Shown: positions 44,881 to 58,784, counted from the stretch's first letter. The stretch is 64,000 bases of DNA from Dugong dugon (GCA_030035585.1 CM057469.1:60157501-60221500); one strand, 5' to 3'. Notes: generated by a model from the letters alone, not told the origin. Translations and numbers: made by a program.

Positions 44881-46560
44881 CCTTTTCTTCAAAGGTTTCC
44901 TCAGTATTATAAGATGTGGCCTTTTCCAAATGAATTATAGTATTACATCAGATTCAAAATATTGGAAAACCTGTTGTTTTTTCTATTGATTTCATGTAAC
45001 TTTGCTTATTTAGAAATAATTATCAATTACTTTGAATATTATTATCCAAGAACAACACATGTCTATTTATTCAATTATTGCTTTTTGTTTTTGCTGCTGT
45101 TGTTCTTATTTTTCAGAACAGATCTTTAGATTTCTTGATAGGTTCCTGCACATTTCTTATCATTCATACCTAGGCATTTCATAGTTTCTCTAGTTACATG
45201 AAACAGAATCTTATCTTCCATTTTGTGTTCTAAACTGTTGTTTTTTATATTGAGAAATGCTTTTTATGTCTTCTATATTTAGCAATCAGGTAGCTTAATA
45301 AATTATCTTAATTTATTTTCAATGTGTAACATATAAGGATAATTTGCATAATCTTTTCAAAGATTAAAATATTTATTTCCATTCTTTAATATCACTTGCT
45401 ACTCACAATGATAGTGATGATAATATAACTTTCCATAACAATGTTAAAAATATTGATAATCATGAGCATGGTAATTGCAAGACATTTGATTTACTGATTA
45501 GGGGGACATTGCTTTTAATAGGAACACTGCAAATATTTTCCCTCTTGCCATCACTGTTCACTTATTCTCTCTTTAATCCAGTTTTTTAAAATCCTTCTCT
45601 ATTGCTAAGAATAGTGAGGTCTGGGCGATTAGAACTTTCATACCTTTTCTGTCAGGTTTTTCTTCCTAAGGTGAGTTTTAGGGAGGGTTCAACTCTATCT
45701 TTTATTTGGGCTTCACCCCTTTGTGTGATATCTTTCCCCATTTGGTGTTATTAGTAAGATTCTGTATAGAGCAAGACCACTCATTCATACGATCTGTTCC
45801 TAGAATGAACTTCTGCCACAATTACCTTCCTACTATTTTCAATACTGTTGAACTTCCTTAGCACCACATACAGATATGTGAATGCCCTTTTGTTTCTATC
45901 CTTCCAGTTTAGATTATCCAGGCAATCTTATAAACCTTACTCTCAGATTCCACTGAGCAAGGCCATTGTGGACCCTTTCATTGGTAACAAATGTTAGCAG
46001 AGGAACAATATACTAATATGCTAATCTCAGTGGACAAATGTCACTAGAGGTACAATCTACAGATACTCTTATCTCAAAGCACTCCAAAAGTTTTTTTTTT
46101 TTTCAGTGGGGGTGAGAAGGGTGGGAAAATATTTTGTTAAATAGCAATGTCCTGCACAGCATAACATACTAAGTATCTGGGGCAGGGAAAATATTATTTG
46201 CTGTTGTTACAATCAGTACACCTCCCAGCAATACTGTCATTCTACACTGTCAACTACCTGCCTATTTCGTCAATCATCCCTCCATTTGCTTCTTCTATTT
46301 CAAAAATGTGTTGAAATCTCAGTTTCATCAGTGGCAACCCACCTCCTCATTCTCTTATCTGCTTTTCAAACTAATATTTATTTCAGTGTCAGAGAGCAAA
46401 TGTGTAAGTTCCTACTCTACTAGATTGAATCTTTTCAGTTTTTGAGAGAGGATTTAAAAATTAATAAGGACCATAAAATAAATGACTACAATAATGATTT
46501 TATGTAATGTAGTTAACTTGCAGTGTGGGCCACCCGTCTGCCCTCTCCCCATTGCTATTT
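44881..46560. other. 1.7 kb unassigned AT-rich DNA
   Basis: No gene or named repeat can be supported. T-run at 46091-46103. Confidence 0.55.
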
Positions 46561-46589
46561 CTTTCGCCTTCCCCCAAATAACTATCTTC

Positions 46590-46905
46590 GTTTCTATTCT
46601 AACTCTTCAGGTTATCTGTGCCTGTTTTTGAACTTTATATGAATGGAATCATGTTGTATTTACTATATACTATACTATTACTTACCATATACTATATTTT
46701 CTGAGTTCTTTTTCACTTATCATTTTGTCTGTGAGGTTCATCCAAGTTATTGCATATGGCTAAAGATAATTCCTTTTCATTGCTGCATAGTGTTGTATTT
46801 GATGGACACTTGGATTTCTCTATAACGGAAGCCATTTTAAGTAATACTTATCTTATTATTCTTGTTCAAGATTTTTTGGTGCACAACTACACACACACTT
46901 AGTCA
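46590..46905 (-). mobile_element. old L1 3' fragment (antisense)
   Basis: 'actttatatgaatggaatca', 'ctgagttctttttcacttat', 'gaggttcatccaagttattg' and 'tcattgctgcatagtgttgt' are antisense L1 ORF2 C-terminal phrases in order. Heavily diverged. Confidence 0.75.
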
Positions 46906-48045
46906 TAGAGTATGCTTATTTTCAGCATTAACAGATACTGTAAATGGCAAATCATACTGGGAAATAAAGTTACTTTTTTTTTTCTTTTACCTCAGAAAGA
47001 AGTGATTTGGAAAGTGAGAATTTATAAAAAGGATGTTCAGAAGATAACGGCACAGATCTCTATTGTAATTATCTCACCAAACCCTAATGCAAAAGAGTAA
47101 TTTTTCATCTTAAGAATTAAAAATACTGCAAAGACCATGAGATATTGTATCATTTTTAACAATAGTATTTCTACTATTGTATAGAAAATTATAGATACAC
47201 ATGCAAGTGTGAAGCATGTTTCATTTTTATATGCAACAATTTAAAAAACTTGTTATAATAAAAAATTTATCTTTTTTAGGCAGGGACAAAGAGTTAATAA
47301 GGTAATTGTCATCACATGAATTTTTATTTTACTTTGTGAATACCCCATCATTAAGCCTTGTTTTTCTACTCACTAATATAGTTTTATAATAATTTGAAGT
47401 TATATATGCGCATTGATTAATATTACCAAATATATTAGTCATCTTTAGTCTACTCATTCAAGTATATTTAAATACACTGACTCTTTTTATATAACACGTA
47501 TAATTGCATTAACGAACATCTTCCTTTTTTTTAGCAGTATTTACGCCAAATCAAATGAAATTTTTTTTTCTGAGAAAAGCTTGGAATTTCTAAGTATAGT
47601 GATAACAAGTGTGATGATGTGCTGTCTGTGGAAGATTCTAAGAAGGGTTTTGAGATTCTTGCCCTTACTCTCCCTTGGAATGAATTCAAGGCAGACATTA
47701 CCGTAACTATGACAATCTTAATAAAACTAGGCAAATTCAAGGGAGATTTAGCAAATCAAGGTTGTAGCCTGAGTGAGAAGAGAGAATATTAATAGATTTG
47801 AGTGCGATGAATATATCACCTCTTGTAGTTACACAGTGGAAGCATCTCGGCCTCTTCCTCTCCTAGGAATTTACCAGCGTAGTTTTTAAATGTTTCCAAA
47901 AAGAATCTGCAAGAGCAACCTGTGACATTTGCGAGGGCGCCACAATATGCTTCCTTGTTTATATTCTTTAGTTTCTTGAATGCAATAAGCTGAGAACTCT
48001 ATGTGACAGGAATTGTGCAGCCAGATAAACCCACTTCGGAGTGAA
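46906..48045. other. unassigned non-coding DNA
   Basis: No gene or named repeat can be supported. Confidence 0.5.
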
Positions 48046-48049
48046 GGTA

Positions 48050-48255
48050 CGCAGTATAGTAAAAGCTTCCGAAGCAGAAAGATATGAACTCAAGTCCTTT
48101 CTCTACTTCATAATAGCTTTATGGCTTTCAAAATTTAACTTCTCTGAGTCTGTGTTTTTCAGAGCTAATAATGTCTTTGAGAAGTTAACTGAGATATACT
48201 CACATGTAATTCATTGTGTACACTGATTTCTAGCAAAAACACTCAATAAAAAGAG
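48050..48255 (+). mobile_element. MIR SINE (sense), diverged
   Basis: 'agatatgaactcaagtcctt', 'aatttaacttctctgagtct', 'tttttcagagctaataatg' and 'aaaacactcaataaaaag' follow the MIR order. Moderately sure. Confidence 0.55.
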
Positions 48256-48317
48256 TAATCGTATGTCTTAGGTTGTCAGGGACAGCCTGGTTTGTACATG
48301 CTGTCCTGGTTTAGTTA

Positions 48318-49412
48318 GTTTTATTTTTTTATTGAAGTGCAATCTACATATAATAAAAATCACCAATTTTCATTTTAAAATCTTGGAAATTTCACAAATA
48401 TATACAGTCATGAATCCACAACCACAATCAGGATATAGAGTATTTCCATCACCCCTCGAGTTATTTACTTCCCCTTTGTAGTGCATTCTCTTCACCCACC
48501 CCCGGTCCCTGGCAACACCAATCTGCATTCTGTCACCACCATTTTGAATTAGAATTTCAAAAAATGGTTCCTTTCACTTAGGATTCTGCTTAAGAGAACT
48601 TGTGTGTATTAGTAGTTTGTTGCAATGAATTGCTAATGAGTTTTAAATTTTAGGAATATATCATATTTTTTTAATCTACTCACCAGTTGATGGACATTGT
48701 GTCTAGTTTGAAGTTGTTATTAATAAGACTAACTGAATATTTGAATCAAAATATTTGTGTGGTAATATGTTTTCATTTCTCTTGTATAAATACCTAGAAG
48801 TGAGATGGTTGGATCATACAGTATCATACATTTTACTTCATAAGAAACTGTTAAACTATTTCTTAAAGTTGCTGTACCATTTTGCATTCCAACCAGTTCC
48901 AAATCCTTACCACCATTAGCTTTTTTTGTTTGTTTTTTGTTTTAAATTACCATTCAAGTGCATGTGTAATGTTATCATACTGTGGTTTTAATTTTCCTTT
49001 CCTTAATACTTATGACTTTGAACATCTTTTCATGTGTTAATTGCCCAATTGTATATTTTCTTTGGTGAAGTATAAGATATTTAACAGCTGTCTATATATT
49101 CTGGTTATATATACTTTATCAGATATGAGTTCTGCAGAAATTTTTGACCCATTGTAAGGGTTTTCTATATATTCTGGAGACAAATCCTTTATTAGATACA
49201 TGCTTTGCAAGTATTTTCTCTAAGTTTGTGACTTGCATTTTTAATTTTCTTAACAGTGATATTGAAGATTTTACACTTTTTAATTTTGATGTTATCCAAA
49301 GTATAAATTTGTCTTTTGCATTTCATGCTTTGTGTATCTTACTTAACTTTGTTTAACCCCTGATCACTTAGATTTTCTGATATATGTTCTTCTAAATGTT
49401 TTATAGTTTTTA
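48318..49412 (-). mobile_element. old L1M 3' end (antisense), about 1.1 kb
   Basis: Antisense L1M: 'attgaagtgcaatctacata', 'ggatatagagtatttccatc', 'ctcaccagttgatggacatt', 'aatacctagaagtgagatgg', 'ccattttgcattccaaccag' and 'tgtgacttgcatttttaat'. 5'-truncated and decayed. Confidence 0.85.
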
Positions 49413-49617
49413 CTCTTATTCTCAAACGAGTCTCAATTGGAAGAGAACACGTATGGCTATCCCATCAATAAAATAGTATTTATTCATATTTATATAATAA
49501 AACAATACAATATTATTTTTAAGATACCTGTCTTTTCATTGGAGTTAGAGGCTAATTTATTTGAGAAAAATGGCAAGAGCTTTATTTTAGATATGCATTG
49601 GATAAAAGCTAAAACAA

Positions 49618-49735
49618 TTTAGTCTGGTAGAAAGAACATTAAACTGGGAACTGGAGAAGCAGAGTTATTGGAAACAAATGCTTGAACTGTTTATGCTTGG
49701 TAACTTGGATGAATAACTTAATTTATAGCAGGCCT
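49618..49735 (+). mobile_element. MIR SINE 5' part (sense), diverged
   Basis: 'tagtctggtagaaagaacat', 'aaactgggaactggagaagc' and 'ggtaacttggatgaataact' follow the MIR 5' half. Weak but ordered. Confidence 0.5.
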
Positions 49736-49739
49736 TAAT

Positions 49740-50935
49740 ATATTTAGTAATGTTTTATCCTACTTGATTAAACAGTCTAAATTGTCTTCCTACTGTATCT
49801 TATGGGATTATCTGACTCTAATTTTTACAGATATTAGAATACATTTCAAATTTGCTTATCAAGTTTAATATTGTTAATAACATCCATGGTGCTGACCCTT
49901 TGCCAAACAAAATTAAATATACTAATTAGTCATTTAAATAGTCCTGTACTAGCGTTTGCTACATACCATGGGGTAACATGTAGCAGTTTATAAAATCTGT
50001 ACTACAGATTGCTGGTTTGCTCCTGGTTTCTGTAATCTCTTTGCAGTTATTGAGCCAGATCATGCAGCCAAGTTTTGGCTATGTAACCAAATAGGACATA
50101 AAATACTCATCGTCAGATTAAGAAAAAAAAAGGAATCTAAAATACCCACCCTCAGATGAGACTATAGCTTCCCTGAGACCCAGAAGGTCTTGGAGGCTCA
50201 TGGCTCAAGATAAAGTGTGTTCTGTGGTACTGTGGTGGGATCTGAAGCTGTGCTTGGATGTCTCAGTCTTCCCTGATGATTAAGCATGTGTAAAGGCGAA
50301 GGATACTGTTCAGTAGGAAGAGGAAAACATACTGCTATATCTTTGTGCATTTGGTGCATAATTAGTCTTGTACAAGACCATCTGACCAAAAATGGAATAA
50401 AATTGGAAGTTAAGTTATAATTGATAACAGATTTCTCAGCAGATTAAAAAAAATAGTAAATATTCTATTTTACGTGGTTTTCTTCATATTTTTGTGTGTT
50501 TCCTGTATAATTCTATGAGAATAAATCTTGTAAAATATTTAATTCTAAATATTTTACTTCAATTTTAAAAACTGGTGTATATCAATAATAGATTTTCACA
50601 AAATCTGAACAAACACTAAATGATAAACAGTCCATTAATTGTCAAAAGGGTCATTTGACACTTTTCTAGCAAAGACATTAGTATCTTTTAAACTGAGGGA
50701 AAAAATTATTCAGAATTCAATTTAGAATTAGTTTAGTTGAGTGGCTTGCAGCATCAATGACTGACATTATTCCTTTCACTTCAATCATCTCTTTTAATTT
50801 GTTTTATTCTGTTCACAAAATAAATTGGTTGCCTGGTTCTGAGCTAGGTACCATCCAGAGAACACAAAGGAAATCACCAGAAAGGTTAATATAATTAAAG
50901 AGAGATAGAGTGTTGAGGATTCAGAATTTCACAGT
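49740..50935. other. unassigned AT-rich DNA
   Basis: No gene or named repeat can be supported. A 63-codon minus frame at 50198-50389 has no known motif. Confidence 0.5.
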
Positions 50936-50939
50936 CATT

Positions 50940-51190
50940 ATCCATGGAATGGAGTGGATGAGTGGTTGGATTATGGAGGCATGAAAACCTGGCTTTGACT
51001 TCAGTCTTCTGCCAATGACTTACTCTGTGACACTGGGCAAATTACTATAACCATGTAAGTTCCATTTTTCTCATTTATAAGATGGCAATAATATTATTTG
51101 CAAGGATTAGATGATATAAAACATATACAGTATTTTGCACATTTTCTGTCATGTAGTAAACGGTTATAAAATACTAGCTATTATTACGTA
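50940..51190 (+). mobile_element. MIR SINE (sense)
   Basis: 'aaaacctggctttgacttca', 'tgacactgggcaaattacta', 'tccatttttctcatttataa', 'gatggcaataatattatttg' and 'atactagctattatta' are in MIR order and complete over most of the length. Confidence 0.85.
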
Positions 51191-51194
51191 CTAT

Positions 51195-51822
51195 AATAAT
51201 TTTCTTGGCTTTTCTATAATTTCTGGAGAGAAACTTTATTCTAAGACACACTTCTCTTTTCCTGCCTGTCTGGTATTTCAACTTCTATTCTTTATTGCCT
51301 ATGATTTTTCTCCATTATTAATAAAATAATCTTTTGCAGTTATTGTCATGCACTCAATATTCAATAAAATAATTGTTAAATTCTGTATCCTTTATTATAT
51401 TCCCGACGGTTATTTGTGAGAATTTATTGAAAATAGTCATTACTTTTATTGTTTCAGTTTATTACACTGTTATTGTTGATTTTGTTGTTGTTTTAACTAC
51501 ACAGCTAGCATCAGCATTACTTACAAATTGTTCTTTAGTTTTTCCAGAAAAATGGACCAAAGCAATAGACTATAGCTCCCATTACAGAACAGAAAAGCTG
51601 TTTTTTTTTTTCTCTTCATTAATATGACGGGTGCCTAGCACAATGCCTGGAACCTAGTAGCTATAAAGTATCTGTGGAATGTACGGATGACTCTAACATG
51701 TCTATACTACCATTTGTGCAAAAATCTGTAAAGAAACTATATTTTTGATATTGAAAATGATTCCTTTAGAACAACCTGAAAATACTATAGATACATAACA
51801 TTGTTTTTTGGCTATTCTCTTT
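51195..51822. other. unassigned AT-rich DNA
   Basis: No gene seen. The 84-codon frame at 51373-51627 is hydrophobic with no recognised family. T-run at 51601-51611. Confidence 0.5.
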
Positions 51823-51831
51823 AAAAATACA

Positions 51832-53519
51832 CAAAGATACAGGACTTCCAGCAAAATGTCACTCTGGGCAGAAGCACCACATCGTCCCTTCACAGCAAAG
51901 ATCTGAAAAACTAAGCCAAACAGAGAAAACAGCAATCCTGAAACCTTGAAACATCAAATGAAGAGATAAAGAACTCAGCCAAGCACCAAATGGAGTGAGA
52001 AAACTGAAAGAGCAGAGAGCGAGGAGAGATTCATGCAGAGGTCCGCTATCTGCTAATGCAGCACGGATCCACCATCTTGGACTCCTATCGGAGACCAGCA
52101 AATAGGGGGCACAAGAAAGCAGCTTCATGGAGCTTCCAGCGAGAGATAAGCCAACCGGTAATTTGTGATAAACACTTTCCCACACCCCCACCCTTCTTCA
52201 CCCCCACTCGGCCTCCTCTGCTTCCTGCAGCCACAGTCTCTTGTCTGGAAAGCACCAGCTGCTTGGATTCCATCTGCCCGCACTGACTGGCTTTCTGAGT
52301 GCCATTTGTTGCCTGCTGGTGTTGCTTTCTTTCTGCTTCTTTTGATTTCTTCCTTACCTCTCACCACCTCCCCCTCCTTTCATTCAAATATCTGGCTCCG
52401 TGCGCCATCTTTGCGTCCTCCTGAGCAGCTGTGGAGCTCCGTTCGAGTGTGGAACTGCTTCCCGGTCTGGGCTGCCATGCTGGTGGGATCCCTGGGATTT
52501 TGCTTGTTTTGAATTGTTTATTTGTTTTCTTTTCCTTTTCTTGAGTTGGGAGCCCGTTCTGGCCGGGCAGCACTGCGCGGCTTGGAAGCTACCCCCTCGT
52601 CTTGCATGGACGTGCAGAGGGAACCCTGAGGGCATTTCTTTTTCATGGATTTTTGTTTGTTTGTTTGTTTTTTGGGGGGCTTTTCCAGTTCTTTCTTGTT
52701 TTTTTTAATTTGTTTTGTTTTCTTTTCCCTCTTTTCCTCCTTTAGTCTTTCTACATTACTCAGTTTCTCGTATCTCTATACCTTCCTTTCTTTCTGTTCC
52801 CTGAACTCCTGGTGCTGAATTCCTCTATGCCTTCTAGCCAGGCTGTACTGCAACACCTGAGAACAACTTCCCCAGACCTCAAAGCCGCACCAGTGTGGTC
52901 CCTGGGAGCTTTGCTGTTCTTTTTTCTTACTGATTTTTATTTCTTCATTCTTTTCTTTTTTTTCTTGTTCTTCTTCCCCTTTTTGTTTTTCCAATTTCAT
53001 AGTCTCTCATCTCTCCACTCCAACAGCAAGCTCCCCTAGCACTCTTTTCTGTTTGTTTGTCTCATTTCAGCTCCTGTTCCTCTCTCCTCTCTCCCATATC
53101 CATGTTAGCTTCACACATAACAATCTCCCCACTACATCCTTCCTACCTGCACCATGTGTTTAACATCACAACACCAAGCAGCACAGGCATGGCCTACTGG
53201 AACCTGCCCTGATTACCAACCTGCCCTGGTGGCTGTAGTAAGTACCACAAACAACCTGTACCAGAAACTCCTCTTCAGCTACACCTGCCCTGCTGTACCA
53301 TACCTGAGTGACTGACCCTGCCAATTGGAGAAGGAGGCAAAAAGTATCGTGCCCACAGACGAGCAAACACCAAAGAACACACAGCCCGCCTATTCAGACA
53401 TAGGCAAATTTTAAAGAAAGGACAAAAAAACAAATCTACAATCAATAAATGAGAAAAATAACTACTGAATGCCCCAAAGACAGCAGAAAATATAAAAACC
53501 TTTATAAAAACAGGACAGA
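51832..53519 (+). promoter_or_regulatory. L1 copy B 5'UTR with presumed internal promoter
   Basis: 1.7 kb upstream of ORF1. The first 800 bases are GC-richer with scattered CpGs (52400-52620). The next 600 are T-rich with TTTG runs. The last 300 match the retained 5'UTR end of copy A. L1 5'UTRs carry an internal RNA polymerase II promoter, but I cannot point to specific binding sites. Open frames of 60-115 codons on both strands are not conserved in copy A, which lacks this part. Confidence 0.7.
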
Positions 53520-54464
53520 ATGTTTCCTGTAGGCATCCAAAATAAAACACCAGATGACTCTCCAGTGGAAGAAAAGGCACTAGAACTACCTGATAGGGAA
53601 TTCAAATCTCTAATGCTCAGAATTCTCCAAGAGTTGAAGCAAAAAGAAGACAAAAAGAAAGAAAAAATAGACAAATTCATGGAAAAGGCAGACAAATTCA
53701 TGGAAAATACAGACCAAAAAGTGGAAGAATTCAGGAAAATAATGCAGGAACAAAATGCCAAAATAAATTCACAATCAGAAATTATACAAAAGCAACAATT
53801 AGAAATCCAAAAGATAAACAACAAGATTTCAGAAATGAATGGTGTCATAGAAGGGCTGAGGAGGAGATTTGAAATGGTGGAAGACAGCATCAGTGGAACT
53901 GAAGACAAACACTTGGATACAACTCTGTTTCAGGAAAACTCAGAAAAAAGAACAAAGAAAAATGAAGAGACCCTGAGAGTTATGTGGGATACAATCAAAA
54001 GAAAAAGTTGGCAAGTGATTGGAGTTCCACAACAGGGGGAGAAAAGAAAAAACACAGAGAGGATCATTGAAGAACTGCCGACAGAAAACTTCCCCAATAT
54101 CATGGAAGATGAAAAGCTGGCCATCGAAGAAGCTCAACGAACCCCATATAGCATAGACTGCAAAAGAAAATCACCAAGGCATATCATAATCACACTCACC
54201 AAAACCAAAGACAAACAAAGAATCCTGAGACCAACTTGTGAAAAACAAGAAGTCACATACAGAGAAGAAACAATAAGACTAAGCTCAAATTATTCAACAG
54301 AAACCATGCAGGCAAGAAGGCAATGCGATAACATATATGAAACCTTGAAAGAAAAAAATTGCCATCCAAGAATAATATATCCTGCAAAACTCCTGTTCAG
54401 ATATGATGGTGAAATTAGGATATTTCCAGATAAACAGAAATTAAGGGAATATGTAAAAACTTAA
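53520..54464 (+). CDS. L1 ORF1 protein, copy B, open over 314 codons
   Basis: ORF1p coats L1 RNA and acts as a nucleic-acid chaperone. Domains: an N-terminal region (1-40), a coiled coil for trimer formation (about 40-130), and an RRM (about 150-236) with VIGVP at 166-170 and SPRHIII at 218-224. A C-terminal domain (about 238-314) carries PRIIYPAKL at 283-291 and DGEIR at 296-300. Length is near that of human ORF1p (338). The start is the ATG shared with copy A. Odd point: the Arg of the conserved REK-type motif is Cys (PTCEKQ, 238-243), a C-to-T change at a likely CpG. The frame is open, but activity is doubtful and the rest of the element is dead. Confidence 0.88.
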   Translation: MFPVGIQNKTPDDSPVEEKALELPDREFKSLMLRILQELKQKEDKKKEKIDKFMEKADKFMENTDQKVEEFRKIMQEQNAKINSQSEIIQKQQLEIQKINNKISEMNGVIEGLRRRFEMVEDSISGTEDKHLDTTLFQENSEKRTKKNEETLRVMWDTIKRKSWQVIGVPQQGEKRKNTERIIEELPTENFPNIMEDEKLAIEEAQRTPYSIDCKRKSPRHIIITLTKTKDKQRILRPTCEKQEVTYREETIRLSSNYSTETMQARRQCDNIYETLKEKNCHPRIIYPAKLLFRYDGEIRIFPDKQKLREYVKT

Positions 54465-54966
54465 CCAAAATTACAAGAATTATTAAAGGGAGTTCTTCAA
54501 TCTGAGAACAAACAAAATCACCTCACAGGCTGAATCTAGGACGCAGGATTGTACCAGCCAGATACCAATCTAGGAAATGAACTCTCAAGGACTAACCAAA
54601 ACCAAAAGAAATACAACAGGGAATCAGAGAAGTTAATCTGCAAATGACAATAACATTGGAACAATAAATCAGGGAATAAACAGTGTAGGTATAGAACCTG
54701 CTAATGAAGAGGAAGGCAAGGCAATACCAAGTAATAATAGACTGCTTCAAACATAGAAAGATAAGGGTAAATTTCATGGTAAATACAAAGAAAGTTAACA
54801 AACATACTCATAAAAATAAAGAGGAAAAACATAAAGTCTCAGCAAAAACAAAACCTACAAAAACAAAACAAATGAAAAAAAAAAATCCACAAACAAAAGT
54901 AACTCAGCACAGGAGAGTAAGAAGAACAAAGAAAACGTCAGCACCACAAAAAAAAAGCACTACAAA

Positions 54967-57900
54967 ATGACAGCAACAAACTCACATCTATCAATAACTA
55001 CACTGAATATAAACGGACTCAATGCACCCATAAAGAGACGGAGAGTGACAGAATGGAAAAGAAAACAGGATCCGTCAATATGCTGTCTACAAGAGACACA
55101 AATTAGAAACAAAGATGTGAATTTACTAAAAGTCAAAGGTTGGAAAAAATATATCAAGGTAACTACCAAAAAAGAGCAGGACTGGCAATACTAAGCTCAG
55201 ATAAAACAGACTTTAAAACAAAATCCACAATAAAAGACAAAGAAGGACACTATATAATGATTAAGGGGACGATCCATAAGGAATTCATAACCATAATAAA
55301 CATCTACGCACCCAATGACAGGGCTCCAAAATACATAAACTCTAACAACACTGAAAAGAGAAACTGACAATTCCACAATAATAATAGGAGACTTCAACAC
55401 ACCACTCTCAGTAAAGGACAGAAAAACTAAAAAGAACTCAGAAAATATACAGAAGACCTAAAGGGCACAATCAGCCAACTTGACCTCATAGACATATATA
55501 GAACACTCCATCGAACAGCTGCAAAGTACACATTCTTTTCCAATGCACATGGAAAGTTCTGCAGAATAGACCACATCTTAGGCCACACAGCAATCCTCAA
55601 CAAGATCCAAAACGCTGAGATAAGTATCTTCTCTGACCATAATGGCATCAATGTGGAAATTAACAACAGAAAGTGCAAGGAAAAAAAAATGAATTACATG
55701 GAAACTGAATAATACCCTGCTAACACATCACTGGGTAATAGAAGATATCAGAAATGGAATCAAAAAATTTCATCAAACGAGAATGAAAACACATCATACC
55801 AAAACCTTTGGGACACAGCAAAGGCAGTCCTCAGAGGACAATTTATAGCAGTAGATGCACACATCAAAAAAGAAGAAAGGGACAAAATCAAAACATTAAC
55901 AATACAACTCAAACAAATAGAAAGTGAACAGCAAAAAAAGCCCACAGCCACCAGAAGAAAGGAAATAATAAAGATTAGAGCATAAATAAATGAAATAGAG
56001 AACAGAAAAACAACAGAAACAATCAACAAAAACAAAACTGGGTTCTTTGAAAGAATCATCAAAATTGACAAACCACTGGCCAAACTGACAAAAGAAAAAC
56101 AGGAGAGGATGCAAATAACCCAAATAAGAAATGAAATGGGGGGCATTACAACAGACCCAACTGAAATAAAAAGGATCATAACAGAATATTATGAAAAACT
56201 ATACTCAACAATTCTGAAAACCTAGAGGAAATGGATAAATTTCTGGAAACACACTACATACCCAAACTACAACAAAGTGATGTTGAAAGTCTGAACAGAT
56301 GCATAACAAGAGAAGAGACTGAAAAGGTAATTTAGAAAACTCCACCCCCCCAAACAAAAGCCCCAGCCCACATGGCTTCACTGGAGAATTCTACAAAACA
56401 TTCACAGAAGAGCTTGAACCAGTACTACTCAAGCTATTTCAGAGCATAGAAAAGGAAGCAACACTTCCAAATTCATTCTATGAAGCCAGCATAATGCTGA
56501 TACCAAACCCAAGCAAAGACGCCACAAAAAAGAAAATTACAGACCAATATCTCTCATGAACATAGATGCAAATATTCTCAACAAAATTCTAGCCAATAGA
56601 ATTCAGCATCATATCAAAAAAATAACATACCACGACCAAGTAGGATTCATATCAGTTATGCAAGGATGGTTCAACATTAGAAAATCTATCAACGTAATCC
56701 ACCACATAAATAAAAGGAAAGAAAAGAATCACATGATCATCTCAACTGATGCAGAAAAGGCATTCGACAAAGTCCAACACCCATTCCTGATAAAAACTCT
56801 CAATAAAATAAGTATAGAAGGGAAATTTCTCAACATAATAAAGGGCAGCTATGCAAAAGCAAAGGCCAACATCATTCTTAATGGAGAGCAGCTGAAAACA
56901 TTCCCCTTGAGAACAGGAACAAGACAAGGATGCCCTTTATCACCACTCCTATTTAACATTGTGCTGTAAGTTCTAGCTAGAGCAGTAAGGCAAGAAAAAG
57001 AAATAAAGGGCATCCAAATTGGTAATGAAGAAGTTAAACTGTTCCTGTTTGCAGATGATACAATACTGTAAATAGAAAACCCTAAAGACTCCACCCAAAA
57101 TCTACTGGAACTAATAAAAAGATTCAGCAGAGTAGCAGGATAAAAGATATACATACAAACATCAGTTGGATTCCTATACGCCAATGAGGAGAACGATGAA
57201 AAGGAAATCAGGAAAACAGTACCATTTATAATAGCCCCTAAAAAAATAAAATACGTAGGAATAAATCTAACCAGGGTTGTAAAAGACCTATACAAAGAAA
57301 ACTACAAAACACTACTGCATGAAACCCAAATGGATCTACATGAATGTAAAAACATACTATGCTCATGGATAGGTAGACCCCACATTGTGAAAATGACAAT
57401 TCTACCTAAAGTAATTTACAAATACAACACAATCCCAATCCAAATACCAACAACTTTCTTCAAAGAGATGGAAAAACGAATCAATAACTTTATATGGAAA
57501 GGGAAGAAGCCCTGAATAAGTAAAGCAGTACTGAAGAACAAGAATAAAGTTGGAGGACTCACACTACCTGACTTCATAACCTACTATACAGCTACGGTAG
57601 TCAAAACAGCCTGGTACTGGTACAACGACAGATACATTGACCGATGGAACAGAATTGAGAACCCAGATGTAAATCCATCCACCTACGGTCATCTGATCTT
57701 CGACAAGGGCCCAAAGTCCCTCAGATGGGGAAAAGACAGTCTTTTTAACAAGTGGTGCTGGCAAAACTGGATATCCATCTGCAAAAAAATGAAACAGGAC
57801 CTATACCTCATGCCATATACAAAAACTAATTCAAAATGGATCAAAGACCTAAATATAAAGCCAAAATCTATAATGTTCATAGATAAAAAAATAGGACCAA

Positions 57901-58784
57901 CGCTACACGCCTTAATACACAGTATTAACAGGATACAAACCATAACCATCAATGCACAAACCCCAATAGATAAGCTAGATAACTGGGATCTTCTAAAAAT
58001 CAAACACCTATGCTCTTCAAAAGACTTCACCAAAAGAGTAAAAACAGAACCTACAGACTGGAAAAAAATTTTGGGACAGTACAAGTCAGACAAAGGTCTA
58101 ATCTCCATCATCTACAAGAAAATCCAACACCTCTACAACAAAAAGACAAATAATCCTATTAAAAAATGGATAAAAGAAATGAACAGACACTTCACCAAAG
58201 AAGACATTCAAGCAGCCAACAGACACATGAGGAAATGCTTGTGATCACTAGCCATTAGAGAAATACAAATTAAAACCACAATGAGATACCATCTCATCCC
58301 AGCATTACTGGCACAAATCAAAAACACTGGAAATAACAAATGTTGGAGGGGCTGCGGGGAGATGGGAACTCTTATGCACTGCTGGTGGGAATGCTAAATG
58401 ATACAACCATTTTGGAAAATGATATGGCGCTTCCTTAGAAAGCTAGAAATAGACATACCATTTGATCCAGCAGTCCCACTCCTAGGAATATATCCTAGAG
58501 AAATAAGTGTCATCACTCGAATAGACACATGAACACCTATGTTCATGGCAGCATTGTTCACAATAGCAAAAAGATGGAAACAACCTAGATGCCCATCAAT
58601 AGATGAGTGGATAAACAAACTATGGTACATACACACAATGGAGTACTATGCAACGAGAAAGAACAATGATGAATCTGTTAAGCGTCTCATAACATGGATG
58701 AAACTGGAGGTCATTATGCTGAGTGAAATAAGTCAATCACAAAAGGACAAATATTGTATGAGACCTCTATTGAAAAATCCATGA
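54967..58784 (+). pseudogene. L1 ORF2 (endonuclease-reverse transcriptase), copy B, broken
   Basis: It starts MTATNSHLSITTLNINGLNAP, with the endonuclease residues LQET (about 55086) and later GDFNTPLS and SDHNG in other frames. Frameshifts occur near 55165 and 55367. The RT is open at 56556-56969: motif [13 protein letters not shown] and motif [16 protein letters not shown] then follows VL. Motif C reads FADDTIL and its next codon, Tyr in copy A, is TAA near 57069. Further open pieces are 57330-57515, 57789-58244 and 58539-58784. The Cys-rich motif is cut by a stop after HCWWEC. A CGA-to-TGA change at 58243 is CpG decay. Confidence 0.92.

Noticed and set aside
44595-44989. Frames coding poly-His/Thr and poly-Val/Cys
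   Set aside because: Translations of the GT microsatellite on both strands.
50198-50389. 63-codon minus-strand frame as a possible retrocopy
   Set aside because: No A-tail, no recognised protein and no flanking duplication.
52056-52708. Several 70-115 codon frames on both strands in a GC-richer tract, as a possible host gene or L1 ORF0
   Set aside because: They lie in the L1 5'UTR. Multiple overlapping frames open on both strands point to base composition. No conserved ORF0 start could be verified because the second L1 lacks this region.
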